Positions 1 through 8,593 of a stretch of 61,108 bases of DNA are shown piece after piece. The notes beneath the pieces were generated by a model. The model was not told the DNA's origin. It made no database searches and was given only the letters and a program-made list of their open reading frames with translations. Numbering within the stretch: the first letter of the stretch is position 1; the number at the start of each line of letters is the position of its first letter. Origin of the DNA: a virus; IMG/VR virus record IMGVR_UViG_3300007512_000037, positions 1 through 61,108 of that record; one strand, given 5' to 3'. The translations under genes and the position numbers were made by a program.

Positions 1-69
1 TAGGTAAAACCTAATAAAATAGTTGCGTACAATATTATTAAAATTTAGTAGGGGGTAGTAGGTAAAACC
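1..69. repeat. Left-end direct repeats
   Basis: TAGGTAAAACC occurs at 1-11 and again at 59-69, and the first copy also forms a small hairpin (TAGGT/ACCTA at 1-13). Between them lies a 16-base string, TTTAGTAGGGGGTAGT (44-59), which recurs at 58662-58677. The first copy sits at the window edge, so the array may continue to the left. This stretch lies just downstream of the leftward gene ending at 95. Function unknown. Confidence 0.5.
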
Positions 70-94
70 CGCACCTAAAGGCGACTGAGGTATA

Positions 95-559
95 TTACTC
101 AGGAAATTGGATATCTTTGTAGACTATATTCCAAGCCATAAATACTACAGAATTACAGACCTGCTCCATAGAAATAGACTTAACCTGGATAATCGAATTC
201 CAAGGTAATGATCTCCAAGATTCTTCTGTTAACTCATCTATAGAAGTAACACCCTGTTTGCATAAGTAATCTAAAATGAACTTATTATGGACAGAGAAGA
301 AATTGATAGCTTTGTCGGTGAAAGTACAATCTAGGTAGTCTATTAAAGAGTCAACATCGTGATTATCAAAGAACTGAGATACTTCATTTCCTTTTATTCT
401 TAGAGCCTCTAATTCTGGGTTTATAAATTCTACTTCTTGATCAGTTTCTTCTACCAAACCCACTTCAACTAAACTTACACCAGAAGTTTCATTATCTACA
501 CTAACTGAAACTTCTTCTGAGGAAGAGGATAAAGTTTTGATAACTGATTTGTTATTCAT
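95..559 (-). CDS. Hypothetical protein (154 aa)
   Basis: Unrecognised. The start is placed at the ATG at 559 because an AGAAGGAGG ribosome-binding site lies about 6 bases upstream; the longer reading would begin inside that site. The N-terminal third is Ser/Glu/Val-rich and probably disordered; the rest (SQFFDNHDVDSLIDYLDCTF onward) looks helical and acidic with no catalytic motif I know. It overlaps the stop of the upstream leftward gene by 8 bases, so the two are translationally coupled. A small hairpin (CTGAG/CTCAG) covers the stop codon. Confidence 0.7.
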   Translation of the reverse strand: MNNKSVIKTLSSSSEEVSVSVDNETSGVSLVEVGLVEETDQEVEFINPELEALRIKGNEVSQFFDNHDVDSLIDYLDCTFTDKAINFFSVHNKFILDYLCKQGVTSIDELTEESWRSLPWNSIIQVKSISMEQVCNSVVFMAWNIVYKDIQFPE

Positions 560-980
560 TAGAATCCTCCTTCTCATCTTTCTCGATCCTATCTAAAAGG
601 TTTTCTAACTTGCAGTAAAGGGATAAACTAATAGCTTGAGATTCACTACAAAACCCATTTAAAATCTCACTAATGATTTTTACAGCTTCTATTCTACTTT
701 CTTTTAAATCAATCTCTGGAAACTGTTCTTTCCAAAAGTCTTCTACAAAAGTAAAGTTTTTATCTGCCCCTACTTCTAACCAACCATGATCTACAGCCAA
801 ATAAAGACTCTGGTTTAAATCATGCCCTGATTGTAAAGAAGAAGTTTGATAACATTCCATACAGTCACGAAGGATAAAAGGTTTAAACCCCTGAAACTTA
901 TTAAGCATTTCCATTAACAAGCTATAAATAAAAGTGCTTTGGGTATCCAAACTATCTAACTCTATCTTCTCATATTTCAT
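552..980 (-). CDS. Hypothetical protein (142 aa)
   Basis: Unrecognised small acidic protein, first gene of a leftward pair. The ATG at 980 is chosen because AAGGAA lies 5 bases upstream; a longer TTG-initiated version to 1007 has no such site. It is mostly helical by composition and contains two Cys near the middle (LRDCMECYQ). A perfect TATAAT -10 box lies just upstream (1013-1018), and a leftward terminator further upstream insulates the pair, so it probably has its own promoter. Early, host-directed genes are often of this size and position, but nothing here shows a function. Confidence 0.7.
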   Translation of the reverse strand: MKYEKIELDSLDTQSTFIYSLLMEMLNKFQGFKPFILRDCMECYQTSSLQSGHDLNQSLYLAVDHGWLEVGADKNFTFVEDFWKEQFPEIDLKESRIEAVKIISEILNGFCSESQAISLSLYCKLENLLDRIEKDEKEDSNE

Positions 981-1012
981 GTTTTTCCTTTTTTGCTCAA
1001 TATTCAAATAAT

Positions 1013-1040
1013 ATTATAACTATACTTAAGATTACTTAAA
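1013..1040 (-). promoter_or_regulatory. Candidate leftward promoter
   Basis: Read on the minus strand, a perfect TATAAT (1018-1013) lies about 35 bases before the ATG at 980. The matching -35 (TTTAAG, 1040-1035, 16-base spacer) is poor. Support comes from position: it follows a strong leftward terminator and precedes a leftward gene pair. Confidence 0.4.
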
Positions 1041-1093
1041 TACTAGTATAACACAGTGATTAAGAATTGTATGCTATATTCGTATACTATTAT

Positions 1094-1122
1094 AAAAAAG
1101 TGAAACCCCCGAAGGGGTTTCA
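1094..1122 (-). terminator. Leftward terminator with UUCG loop
   Basis: On the minus strand a perfect 9-bp stem (TGAAACCCC / GGGGTTTCA, 1101-1109 with 1114-1122) closes a TTCG loop in the C(UUCG)G context and is followed by C and a run of six T (1099-1094). It would end transcripts coming from the 1685-2323 gene and separate them from the leftward pair 95-980. Confidence 0.85.
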
Positions 1123-1204
1123 TACTCTTTCGCTGTATTTAACTATCTTCTAGCTTTCATTACCTTCTATTATGTGAAGTTATTTTTTATTTCATACTCA
1201 GACT

Positions 1205-1245
1205 AAAAAAGAATTTTAACTTATAGAGGCGAAGCCTCAAGTTAA
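1205..1245 (-). terminator. Bulged hairpin, possible leftward terminator
   Basis: Stem TTAACTT/AAGTTAA (1216-1222 with 1239-1245) stacks on GAGGC/GCCTC (1226-1230 with 1234-1238) with a 3-base bulge and a 3-base loop. On the minus strand it is followed a few bases later by six T (1210-1205), so it could be a second leftward terminator ahead of the UUCG one. A structural role in an RNA is the alternative. Confidence 0.5.
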
Positions 1246-1289
1246 TCAAAGCAAGTATCTTTAAAAGAGACACAGATTAAAAGTGTTTA

Positions 1290-1326
1290 CCCTGAGGAGT
1301 TGTATTGTATACAAACATTCTCAGGG
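1290..1326. promoter_or_regulatory. Two-tier stem-loop
   Basis: CCCTGAG (1290-1296) pairs with CTCAGGG (1320-1326). Inside it, TTGTAT pairs with ATACAA around a TGT loop. Neither side has a T run, so it is not a terminator. It could be a structured RNA element or a protein-binding palindrome. Confidence 0.45.
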
Positions 1327-1684
1327 CTGTAAATTATTAAAACCATCCCTTACTGGCAGTATTGTGATAGTAATGTGATACCCTGAATCATTCAAAGACT
1401 TATTTCAACTGTCTAAGCCAGTCGAAATTATTCGATAAAGCGAAGCTTCACCTAATAAAAAAAAGAAAGAAAAGGGTAAAAGAAAGAAAAACGATGCCCG
1501 TAGGGGAACATATTTTTTCATATGTTGTCAAATCCGAAATTAAAGTTTTTTTGAAAGTAGGGTAAAAACCCTTTAATACGAATTGAAATAGCTCTAATTT
1601 CTATACAAATACTAGGAAAAACTAGGAATTACGGCTATAAGTAAAAAATTTGTAGCCGGAACTACTGATTAACAGCGGAAACTA

Positions 1685-2323
1685 CTATTTTTTATAAATT
1701 CCACGAAAAAAGAACCAATTTCCATCTTTTTTTATGATTTCGTTTAAAGCTAGGAAATTCATTTTCTTAGGTTGCGGGATATCATACCCGGAGTATCTAA
1801 GCATATTCCACGCACTTTGATAGAGCCTTTCTTGGTGGCGGTCCATTTCTTCTAAAGTACGGAATACCACTTTTATATTTCTACAGGCCAGCTCATATCT
1901 TACTTGCCGGATAAGGAGGAACAGATGGCGGATGCTTTCTTCCTCTATCTCCATTCTAAAATCGAATTCCCAGTTCTCGTAGTCATCCTCGTTTAGCATA
2001 AAAGAGAAGTCTTTGCCTATAACGCATACTGTTACTAATTTATCGTTCTTAGATAAGTAGAGCTTTAATTGCTGGTAAATTTCCTGGAGGTAGGCTACTT
2101 CCCAAGTATCTTTAACTAGCATAGAACGTATGATTGCTCTTTGTTTGCTAACTAAGAATTTGTTATTGAAGAAATCAAACGATATAATACGTATTACATC
2201 GTTCTTTTTAGGTAGCCCAAACTTGAGTTGAACCTTGTTCCTGATCTTCGCCCATTCCCTAGCAAAACTTGGAAGTTTACATAATTGCATTAGCATTTGA
2301 TTTTTTCGTTTATGAGGGTTCAT
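1685..2323 (-). CDS. Hypothetical protein (212 aa)
   Basis: Unrecognised basic protein, divergent from the morphogenesis operon. The ATG at 2323 has an AGGAGA site 11 bases upstream. It mixes basic helices (MNPHKRKNQM at the N-terminus, KFGLPKKNDVIRI) with beta-like stretches; no catalytic motif is evident. The gene is read away from the promoter at 2343-2371 and ends in a long hairpin-rich tail. A DNA- or RNA-binding role would fit its charge, but that is only an inference. Confidence 0.7.
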   Translation of the reverse strand: MNPHKRKNQMLMQLCKLPSFAREWAKIRNKVQLKFGLPKKNDVIRIISFDFFNNKFLVSKQRAIIRSMLVKDTWEVAYLQEIYQQLKLYLSKNDKLVTVCVIGKDFSFMLNEDDYENWEFDFRMEIEEESIRHLFLLIRQVRYELACRNIKVVFRTLEEMDRHQERLYQSAWNMLRYSGYDIPQPKKMNFLALNEIIKKDGNWFFFRGIYKK

Positions 2324-2342
2324 CTAAATAACAATCTCCTAT

Positions 2343-2371
2343 TTGACTTCAAGCTACGTAGACCCGATAAT
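2343..2371 (+). promoter_or_regulatory. Sigma70-type promoter for the head operon
   Basis: TTGACT (2343-2348), a 17-base spacer and GATAAT (2366-2371): five of six matches in each box at ideal spacing. It lies between divergent genes and points into the terminase-portal-capsid block. No SD-like sequence is visible before the first start codon at 2439. Confidence 0.75.
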
Positions 2372-2438
2372 ATAACTATAGCGTTATGGTTTGGGATTAT
2401 CATGCAGATAACCGGGTTTTTCCTAATGCTATGTAATC

Positions 2439-3326
2439 ATGCCTGATACAGAAACTCAAAAAGCTAATACTCTCGGCGATCTTTCCGTAAACATAAATAG
2501 GCTTATTGATGGGGAGTCTATCGAGTCTGAGCGTAAAGACTTAGTTGCTTCTTGGTATCTCAATTCCAAGGTGTTTGAAGGGAAGTTGATTCATTCAACT
2601 AAAACCCTTGCTAAAACTATTTCTAAGAAATTAGATACTGAAATTGACCGCAAGGATATAGAACTAGATATAAGGGAAATTAAGTCTACGATTCGGACTT
2701 CCCTTTCCAACGAAGATAAGGCGGAGATAGTACAGGAACAGGTTGGGCTGATTCTTAATGAGGCACAGAAAGATAGGGGGCGGTCAGTAGAACTTTATGA
2801 GCAGTTACTTATCTCTATCGAGATTGAGCAAAAAAGGTTTGAAGAGCATAAAAGGAAAAACCCGGAACTATATGAGGGAACTGTAGAAAATAAAAAAGGC
2901 TTAGTACATCCTAGAGCAGTTTCGTTCTTTGCTACACCGATAGGTAAAAGCCTTCTATTCTATTTACAGACGCAACAACGGGTGTTATTTGAAGCCAATG
3001 ATCGGGTTTCCTCGATGCTACAGAAAATTCTGGACTTTGGTAACTCAAAAGAAACAGCCGAGCATATAAACCGTATTTTGAATCAGAACTCAGATAGCGC
3101 TAAAGAGCCTCTTACGGTTGAAAAAGCTATGGAGCTTCTTACTTACAGCTCCCCTGATCAAGATATATTACCCCAAGAATCCGGGGCGGTGGATATAGAT
3201 TATGATTCGTTTGAGGTTCCTAGCGAAAATTTAACCCCTGCGCTCCCCGGCCCCTTGCCCGGAAAAGCGCAATTAACGGACCTTACGGATGACCCTTTTT
3301 TGGAAGACTACCCGGAAGTAGCTTGA
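2439..3326 (+). CDS. Putative terminase small subunit (295 aa)
   Basis: First gene of the rightward operon, directly before the large terminase, which is where phages usually carry the small DNA-recognition subunit. It is charged and helical. Residues about 45-85 contain a helix-turn-helix-like stretch (LIHSTKTLAKTISKKL), and the middle is coiled-coil-like; the C-terminus is acidic and Pro/Gly-rich, ending DPFLEDYPEVA. At 295 aa it is long for a small terminase. The start has no clear ribosome-binding site, so an alternative start cannot be excluded. Assignment rests mainly on position. Confidence 0.5.
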   Translation: MPDTETQKANTLGDLSVNINRLIDGESIESERKDLVASWYLNSKVFEGKLIHSTKTLAKTISKKLDTEIDRKDIELDIREIKSTIRTSLSNEDKAEIVQEQVGLILNEAQKDRGRSVELYEQLLISIEIEQKRFEEHKRKNPELYEGTVENKKGLVHPRAVSFFATPIGKSLLFYLQTQQRVLFEANDRVSSMLQKILDFGNSKETAEHINRILNQNSDSAKEPLTVEKAMELLTYSSPDQDILPQESGAVDIDYDSFEVPSENLTPALPGPLPGKAQLTDLTDDPFLEDYPEVA

Positions 3327-3446
3327 CTTTAATATAAGCTAGAGCTTAGCCTTATATAGTCTATGATTGAATAGGCGTAGTCCGTATCAGGTGTGGCTCC
3401 TTGGTTGGCTTTTGGCTTGTCCAAGGGGCCTTGCTTTTTAGAGACT

Positions 3447-5024
3447 ATGAATCTAATCACCGATCCAAAACAACTTGCAATAATGAAAAAATGCAAGTCA
3501 AACCCTGGATTTTTCATAAATAACCATTGCAAGATCATTGATGCTGTAAAGGGGTTAATAAGATTTAAGCTTTTTAAGTTTCAATATTACTGTCTTGCTA
3601 ATTTTCTAAAATCTAGGTTTAGCATAATCCTAAAACCTAGACAGATGGGTATTTCCTACCTTGTCTCTAATTTCTGCCTTTGGTATGCAATCTTTTTTCC
3701 ATACAAAAATATCCTTATTGTCTCCCTGAGGGAAAGAGAAGCAAAACGCTTTTTAGAGAAAATTAAGATTGCTTATAAGGCGCTACCGGAATATATGCAG
3801 TTAGAAATCACTAACGGAAAAAAGGGGGATTACGGAACTACTACTTTGATGGAGTTTACTAATGGCTCTCGTATAGAGTCTGTGCCTACTTCCAAGGATG
3901 CGGGTAGGTCAGAGGGTTTGTCTTTGCTTGTGATTGATGAGGCAGGCTTTGTATCACATATTGAGGATATTTGGGCCGCTGCTAGACCTACTCTAGCGAC
4001 TGGTGGATCGTGCATAATTATGTCTACCATGAATGGTATAGGAAATTTCTTTTATCAAACCTGGACAAAGGCATTAGAAAAAGCGAACAGCTTTAACCCT
4101 ATAAAGCTACACTACAAAATGTTTCCCGGAAGAGACGAAGTATGGGCGGCTAAGGAATTGGCTGATCTTGGGCCTTTGAGATATGCACAAGAGGTTTTAT
4201 GTGAGGCGTTAACTTCTGGTAGAGCTTACTTTAATCTACTGTTTATGCGGGAGCAGGAGGAAGAAGTAAAAGAGAAATGGGATAAAAAGCAGCGCCCTAT
4301 TGATAAGGTAATGCAATATTTTAAAGAACAGTATGCTATAGATGAGAGTAATTACATACAAAGTGGAAGCCACGGCAGGCCTCCAGTGTATCTATCAGAA
4401 GCTTTAATCAGTAAAGAGGATTTATTGATTTGGGAGGAGCCACGCCCGGAGGCTAGATATTGCATGGGCTGTGATGCGGCTAAAGCTCTAACAGATGAGC
4501 ATGATAACCAAGCATTACAAATTGTAAACTACGAGACAAATGAGTTAGCCCTAGAATACATGGGAAAAATAAGCACTAGTCAATATACTTATTTGATCAT
4601 GTATTTGAGCTTTTATTACAATGATGCGTTTACTGCTATCGAGAGTAATTCTATTGGATGGTCTATAATAGAATTATTACTAGAGCTTGGGTTTCCAGAA
4701 GATAGCCTATATACTCAGATTAAACACCAAAGAAAACGTAGCCAATTTGAAGAAGACCAAGATACAGAAACTTTCGGGTTTTACACTAGTCAGACTACTA
4801 AGCCTATAATACTGCAGTATTTGCAAGGCTTGTATGAAGATGGTAGCTTTAAGCAGAGATCGGTTAGGGCTATAAATCAGCACTACACTTATCATTGGCT
4901 TAATAATACGGCTATAGGTGCGTTGCCGGGTTACTGTGATGACTTAGTTATGGCATCGGCTATAACACAAGAATGCAGAAAAAAATATGAGCCTTATTTT
5001 GATGTTGGGATGAGAGTTGGTTAA
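3447..5024 (+). CDS. terL: Terminase large subunit, ATPase and nuclease (525 aa)
   Basis: Motor that translocates DNA into the prohead through the portal and cuts the concatemer. The ATPase domain has a deviant Walker A, KPRQMGIS, with the Lys at the start as in lambda gpA; a Walker B, LLVIDEAGF; and a coupling motif, IIMSTMNG. The C-terminal RNase H-like nuclease domain shows the acidic triad in MGCDAAKAL, AIESNSIGW and YCDDLVMAS. The ATG at 3447 (MNLITDPKQ) is preferred; a GTG at 3393 would add 18 residues that do not resemble the family. The stop overlaps the portal start (TTAATGA). Confidence 0.93.
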   Translation: MNLITDPKQLAIMKKCKSNPGFFINNHCKIIDAVKGLIRFKLFKFQYYCLANFLKSRFSIILKPRQMGISYLVSNFCLWYAIFFPYKNILIVSLREREAKRFLEKIKIAYKALPEYMQLEITNGKKGDYGTTTLMEFTNGSRIESVPTSKDAGRSEGLSLLVIDEAGFVSHIEDIWAAARPTLATGGSCIIMSTMNGIGNFFYQTWTKALEKANSFNPIKLHYKMFPGRDEVWAAKELADLGPLRYAQEVLCEALTSGRAYFNLLFMREQEEEVKEKWDKKQRPIDKVMQYFKEQYAIDESNYIQSGSHGRPPVYLSEALISKEDLLIWEEPRPEARYCMGCDAAKALTDEHDNQALQIVNYETNELALEYMGKISTSQYTYLIMYLSFYYNDAFTAIESNSIGWSIIELLLELGFPEDSLYTQIKHQRKRSQFEEDQDTETFGFYTSQTTKPIILQYLQGLYEDGSFKQRSVRAINQHYTYHWLNNTAIGALPGYCDDLVMASAITQECRKKYEPYFDVGMRVG

Positions 5025-6460
5025 TGAAAATCTCTAATTTAGTAACTCAGTTTGCAAACCAGATCACAAAACCGGACTTCTCTTTTAGTCTCCTGGAAAA
5101 AGGAGGGGAAGCAGAGATTAAACCTACGGTCGATTTTGACTTAATGAATATTCTTACTGAAAAATCAGTATTAATTCCTGATGTATCCCAAGCGGTAAAG
5201 AATGCTCAAAACACCGGCAATACTGATTATACCCTTGAATATGAGTTCGAGGATTCAGTAAACACCGAGGAGAAGAAAGCTGAGATAATCGAAAAAGCGG
5301 CGGATGAGATTCGTAAATTTGCCCGGACTGTTTACCCTTCCTCAAATTTAAAGGGGTTTATTAACGATGCTATCGGTAACATTATGCGTAATGGTGCGAT
5401 TGGTGTTGAATGGGTTCCAAGAAATGACTTAGAGGGAATGCAAAAAGTATTGATTATCCCTACCTACTCAATCCGGTGGTTTAGAAAAAAGGCCGGAAAA
5501 CTTGAGCTAAGGCAAAAAGTACCGATCCGGCTTATGCTTGGACAGAGTAGAACTACCTTTAAGCAGTATATTAAACTCAATGCTAAAACTGTTATTTACA
5601 AAGCTTTGGAAACTATCGATGGAAACCCATACGGCGTTCCCCCTTTCTTATCTGTTTTAACCCCTCTTCAAACTCAAGAAAACTTCTTTGATAACTTGAG
5701 AAAATACGTCAAGAAACTTGGGGTAATGGGGTTTTTGAAAATTCTGTTTAGGCCTCCTGCTAAAGGAAGATCCGAGAGTGATTCTGCCTACGCCGCAAGA
5801 TTGGAGAAACTACTTGATGACAATGTGGAAAAATATAGAGGTAATTTTTCTGATGGCTTAGCCGTAGGGTTCCAAAAACATCACGAAATAGAACACCAGG
5901 ATATAGGAGCGTCAGGGAGCGCAGACGGAGCATATAAGCTTAATCAGATGAATGAGGAGCAGGTGTTTTCCGCCCTTAATCAAGACCCCGCACTAGGAGG
6001 CAGAACCTACTCTACTACTGAAACCTACGCCGGGGTAGTTTATGACAAATACCTTAACGGTATGCACATGCCTCAAAGTATGATTGCCGATATCTTATCT
6101 GTAGGATTGCAGATGCACTTAATAATGAAAGGGTTGCCAATAAAAGAAGTAACTGTAAAGTTTAAGAAAGCAAAATCCCTTACTAATAAAGTCGATGCAG
6201 AAGCTAGTTTTATGGAGCAGAAAGTTCAGCATGGTTTGTATGAAGATGGTATTACAGACCAGAATCAATATGCCGGTAATATGGGCTTTGATAAACCCTC
6301 TTTATCTGAACCTCGTTATCCCTATGCTTCGGATGTTGAAACACAAGCTGAGTTTGATAATCAAGTAAGTAAAAGGGAGGATGAAAATGGCACAAGACAA
6401 ACTAAAGACGAAAAAGAAAAAGGGGTTAAAAAATCTGAGTCAAGAACAAAGAGAAAATGA
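5024..6460 (+). CDS. Portal protein (478 aa)
   Basis: Forms the dodecameric ring at the capsid vertex through which DNA enters and to which the connector binds. Position directly after the large terminase and before the protease-scaffold, the length, and the pattern of an alpha/beta wing followed by a long helical stem (residues about 190-300) fit portal proteins. The segment TYAGVVYDKYLNGMHMP and later text resemble the crown/clip region of large portal families. The lysine-rich C-terminus (from about residue 455) shares DNA with a second frame that encodes the 54-aa ORF at 6387. Confidence 0.8.
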   Translation: MKISNLVTQFANQITKPDFSFSLLEKGGEAEIKPTVDFDLMNILTEKSVLIPDVSQAVKNAQNTGNTDYTLEYEFEDSVNTEEKKAEIIEKAADEIRKFARTVYPSSNLKGFINDAIGNIMRNGAIGVEWVPRNDLEGMQKVLIIPTYSIRWFRKKAGKLELRQKVPIRLMLGQSRTTFKQYIKLNAKTVIYKALETIDGNPYGVPPFLSVLTPLQTQENFFDNLRKYVKKLGVMGFLKILFRPPAKGRSESDSAYAARLEKLLDDNVEKYRGNFSDGLAVGFQKHHEIEHQDIGASGSADGAYKLNQMNEEQVFSALNQDPALGGRTYSTTETYAGVVYDKYLNGMHMPQSMIADILSVGLQMHLIMKGLPIKEVTVKFKKAKSLTNKVDAEASFMEQKVQHGLYEDGITDQNQYAGNMGFDKPSLSEPRYPYASDVETQAEFDNQVSKREDENGTRQTKDEKEKGVKKSESRTKRK

Positions 6461-6551
6461 AATAGAGCAACTAAAGTTTAAGAAACAAAATCTTGATGTT
6501 GACTTTATTAGGGTAAGTTCGGATATTATTAGAGGTAGTACACAGGAGTAA
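6387..6551 (+). CDS. Small basic hypothetical protein (54 aa)
   Basis: A short gene that begins inside the portal gene in another frame and ends 5 bases before the next gene. The ATG at 6387 follows an AGGGAGG site with good spacing. The product is Lys/Gln/Glu-rich (KLKTKKKKGLKN, then a helical stretch). It could be a small head-assembly factor. No recognised family. Confidence 0.6.
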   Translation: MAQDKLKTKKKKGLKNLSQEQRENEIEQLKFKKQNLDVDFIRVSSDIIRGSTQE

Positions 6552-6556
6552 TCACT

Positions 6557-7858
6557 ATGAAATTCACAAAAGAGCAAGTTATACAGTTCTTAAAAGCCCT
6601 CACAGAAGCAGGCAAAGAAGTAAGAACTGAGAAAGAAACTAAGGCTTTAGCTACTCTTCACGGAGAAGATGGGTCTAGTTTTCAAACTACGTTTTCCCTT
6701 AGTGAGGCTGTTGTGCAAGAAGATTCGTTACCTGAGGAAACTAAGTTAACGGAAGAGGGAGTCGCTAAGTTTGAAAAAGGGCTAGACGGCTCAAAACATA
6801 AAAGAAAAATCGAGGCCGATAAAGATAACTTTGTTTCAAAAGTTTATCGAATGCTTTCCGAGCAGGTTGTAGCCGGAATTTATGATTTTTCTCATGTCCC
6901 AGACGGTAAGAAAATTACCGCTTTAGCGCAGGCACAGAAAGATAAAAAATTCGATGATCTAAAATTCTATAAAGATCATGACCTTTCTGTGGACAAGTTG
7001 GTAGGGCTAACTACTAAATCCTGGTTCGATAATAAGAGTGAGGTTTCCGGGGTTAATACTTCGGTTTTTGTTTATAAGCCTCTGGACGAGTCTTTTGCTA
7101 TTAAATTTGCAAAGGAATTTGTGGATTCAGTTAGTGTGGGGGTTTCTTTTGAGAAGAAGCGTTCCCACGAATTTGAAGACCCCTGGGATTTTTGGTATCT
7201 GCTCGGTCACGAGGTAGATGGGGAGCTGGTTAGGTTTCTGGTAACTGAGATTAACTTTGTTCAAGAGCTGTCTTCCGTATATGACGGGGCCGATCCTTCC
7301 GCTAAAGTGGATGGTGGGTTTAGTAAGTCAGAAGCAGAAACTTTTTCTAAGCAAGAAGCTCAGGAAATGATAGAAGCAGGCACTAAGCCCCTCACTGATC
7401 AAATCACAGCCCTAACGAAAGAGCGGGACACCCTGGCAGATGACAAAGAAAATCTACAAAAACAGGTAGATGAGTTCGGTAATGCAGAAGAGTTTCAAAC
7501 TCTAAAATCCGCTTACGGGGTTAGTTTATCTACTTTTGCCAAGTTTGGTTATGATGAATTTGAACGCAAAAAGAAAGAATTACTCAAGTTTTTGCGTTTG
7601 AAAGGTAAACAGAGTTTTATTCCCACAATCGAAAAATCAGAAGATTTCAAAATGGTTTCCGATTTCTTTACTTTATACAAAGAGGAGATTGAAACTGAGT
7701 TTGCTTTGAAATGTTCGGCTTGTGGAAATGATACTACTGTAGACAGGCAATCGTCTCAAGAAGTCGAGTCGGAGCCTGTAGAGCTAACAGTTACTAGTGT
7801 GGACAAAGAGCAAGAAAAAGCTTTAGACGTATTTTGTGAAAAAGTTCACGGAAATTAA
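6557..7858 (+). CDS. Prohead protease fused to scaffold-like domain (433 aa)
   Basis: Likely head-maturation protease with an internal scaffold. Residues about 90-250 carry signs of the serine prohead protease family: SVSVGVSFEKKRSHEFE, then the typical C-terminal strand VTEINFVQELSSVYDGADP. From about residue 265 there is an acidic coiled coil (PLTDQITALTKERDTLADD), as in scaffolding regions. The C-terminal part has a lone CSACG pair. It sits between portal and decoration/capsid genes, the usual place. In HK97-like phages protease and scaffold act inside the prohead and are cleaved out. Exact catalytic residues were not pinned down. Confidence 0.72.
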   Translation: MKFTKEQVIQFLKALTEAGKEVRTEKETKALATLHGEDGSSFQTTFSLSEAVVQEDSLPEETKLTEEGVAKFEKGLDGSKHKRKIEADKDNFVSKVYRMLSEQVVAGIYDFSHVPDGKKITALAQAQKDKKFDDLKFYKDHDLSVDKLVGLTTKSWFDNKSEVSGVNTSVFVYKPLDESFAIKFAKEFVDSVSVGVSFEKKRSHEFEDPWDFWYLLGHEVDGELVRFLVTEINFVQELSSVYDGADPSAKVDGGFSKSEAETFSKQEAQEMIEAGTKPLTDQITALTKERDTLADDKENLQKQVDEFGNAEEFQTLKSAYGVSLSTFAKFGYDEFERKKKELLKFLRLKGKQSFIPTIEKSEDFKMVSDFFTLYKEEIETEFALKCSACGNDTTVDRQSSQEVESEPVELTVTSVDKEQEKALDVFCEKVHGN

Positions 7859-7878
7859 ACTAATTTGGAGGAATTGAC

Positions 7879-8589
7879 ATGGCTAAAAATCGAATGGTGC
7901 AGGAACGGGGCTTACAGCTTACGTTTACACCTAAAACAGGGGTAACTCTGGCGGAAAATGATCAAGTCAGCCTGTCGGGATCGAAAGAAGTTACTAAGAG
8001 TAGTAACGGCAATCCCTTAGCCCTTGGGCGAGTAATTGTCGATGCGACTGGCGTTGTTAACAACTCCAAAGTAACTGTTAGAACCGATTACGGCTCTTTG
8101 ATTAATTATGTAGCGGGCGAGGCTATTAGTGCCGGGCCTGTAATCTTGGGCGCTGATGGTAAAGTCTACGAATGGCATAGAAATACTGCTAACGGCGGGG
8201 CTACTATTACAATCGCAGGAGGAAATGCAGCAGGAACTACTGGGAATAAGATCACGATTGACGGTGTAGACATTACGTTTAACACAGCAAACGGGGATAC
8301 TCCTACAGTTACAGCTACGGCTATTACGGCTCTTATTAATGACAATATTGAGCTAATTAATAAAGGATTGTTTGCTACCTCATCGGGGGCTGTAGTTACT
8401 GTCTCTGCTCCGGGTAAAACTGGAAACGGAATGACAATGGCTAAGACTATTGATGCGGGGGAAACACAGACGTATACTATTCCGGCTACTATTGCCAGCG
8501 GGGTAGGGTATATTGACGCAGCTTTGCATGGATTAGCAATCGAAACCAAGGCTATTACTGAAACTGTGCAAGTTTTGGTGAAGGAGTAA
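7879..8589 (+). CDS. Capsid decoration / cement-like protein (236 aa)
   Basis: Small beta-rich protein immediately before the major capsid gene, with an excellent GGAGGAATTG site upstream. The N-terminal about 90 residues (TLAENDQVSLSGSKEV, LALGRVIVDATG) resemble capsid-stabilising cement folds. Residues about 105-200 are a Thr/Gly/Ala-rich beta domain with GNKITIDGVDITFN. A related pattern recurs in the protein encoded at 35350, suggesting a shared surface module. Function in head stabilisation is inferred from place and composition. Confidence 0.65.
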   Translation: MAKNRMVQERGLQLTFTPKTGVTLAENDQVSLSGSKEVTKSSNGNPLALGRVIVDATGVVNNSKVTVRTDYGSLINYVAGEAISAGPVILGADGKVYEWHRNTANGGATITIAGGNAAGTTGNKITIDGVDITFNTANGDTPTVTATAITALINDNIELINKGLFATSSGAVVTVSAPGKTGNGMTMAKTIDAGETQTYTIPATIASGVGYIDAALHGLAIETKAITETVQVLVKE

Positions 8590-8593
8590 TATC

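Larger units (their letters stand above)
1123..1684. other. Gene-free, hairpin-rich region
   Basis: About 560 bases with no credible reading frame. It is AT-rich and holds several inverted repeats: 1216-1245, 1290-1326, TCGAA/TTCGA near 1425-1440, AGGGT/ACCCT (1559-1572), and CGGCTA/TAGCCG (1632-1637 with 1653-1658). Short direct repeats also occur (ACTAGGAA near 1610-1630; CGGAACTACT and CGGAAACTACT near 1657-1686). It is the likely 3' region or RNA product of leftward transcription through the 1685 gene, but an origin or other cis-acting role is also possible. Confidence 0.6.

Noticed and set aside
3393-3446. GTG start extending the large terminase by 18 residues
   Set aside because: The extra residues do not look like the family and the ATG at 3447 gives a normal N-terminus.
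8166-8549. 127-aa leftward ORF opposite the decoration gene
   Set aside because: Hydrophobic shadow of a Thr/Gly/Ala-rich gene; no ribosome-binding site or independent context.
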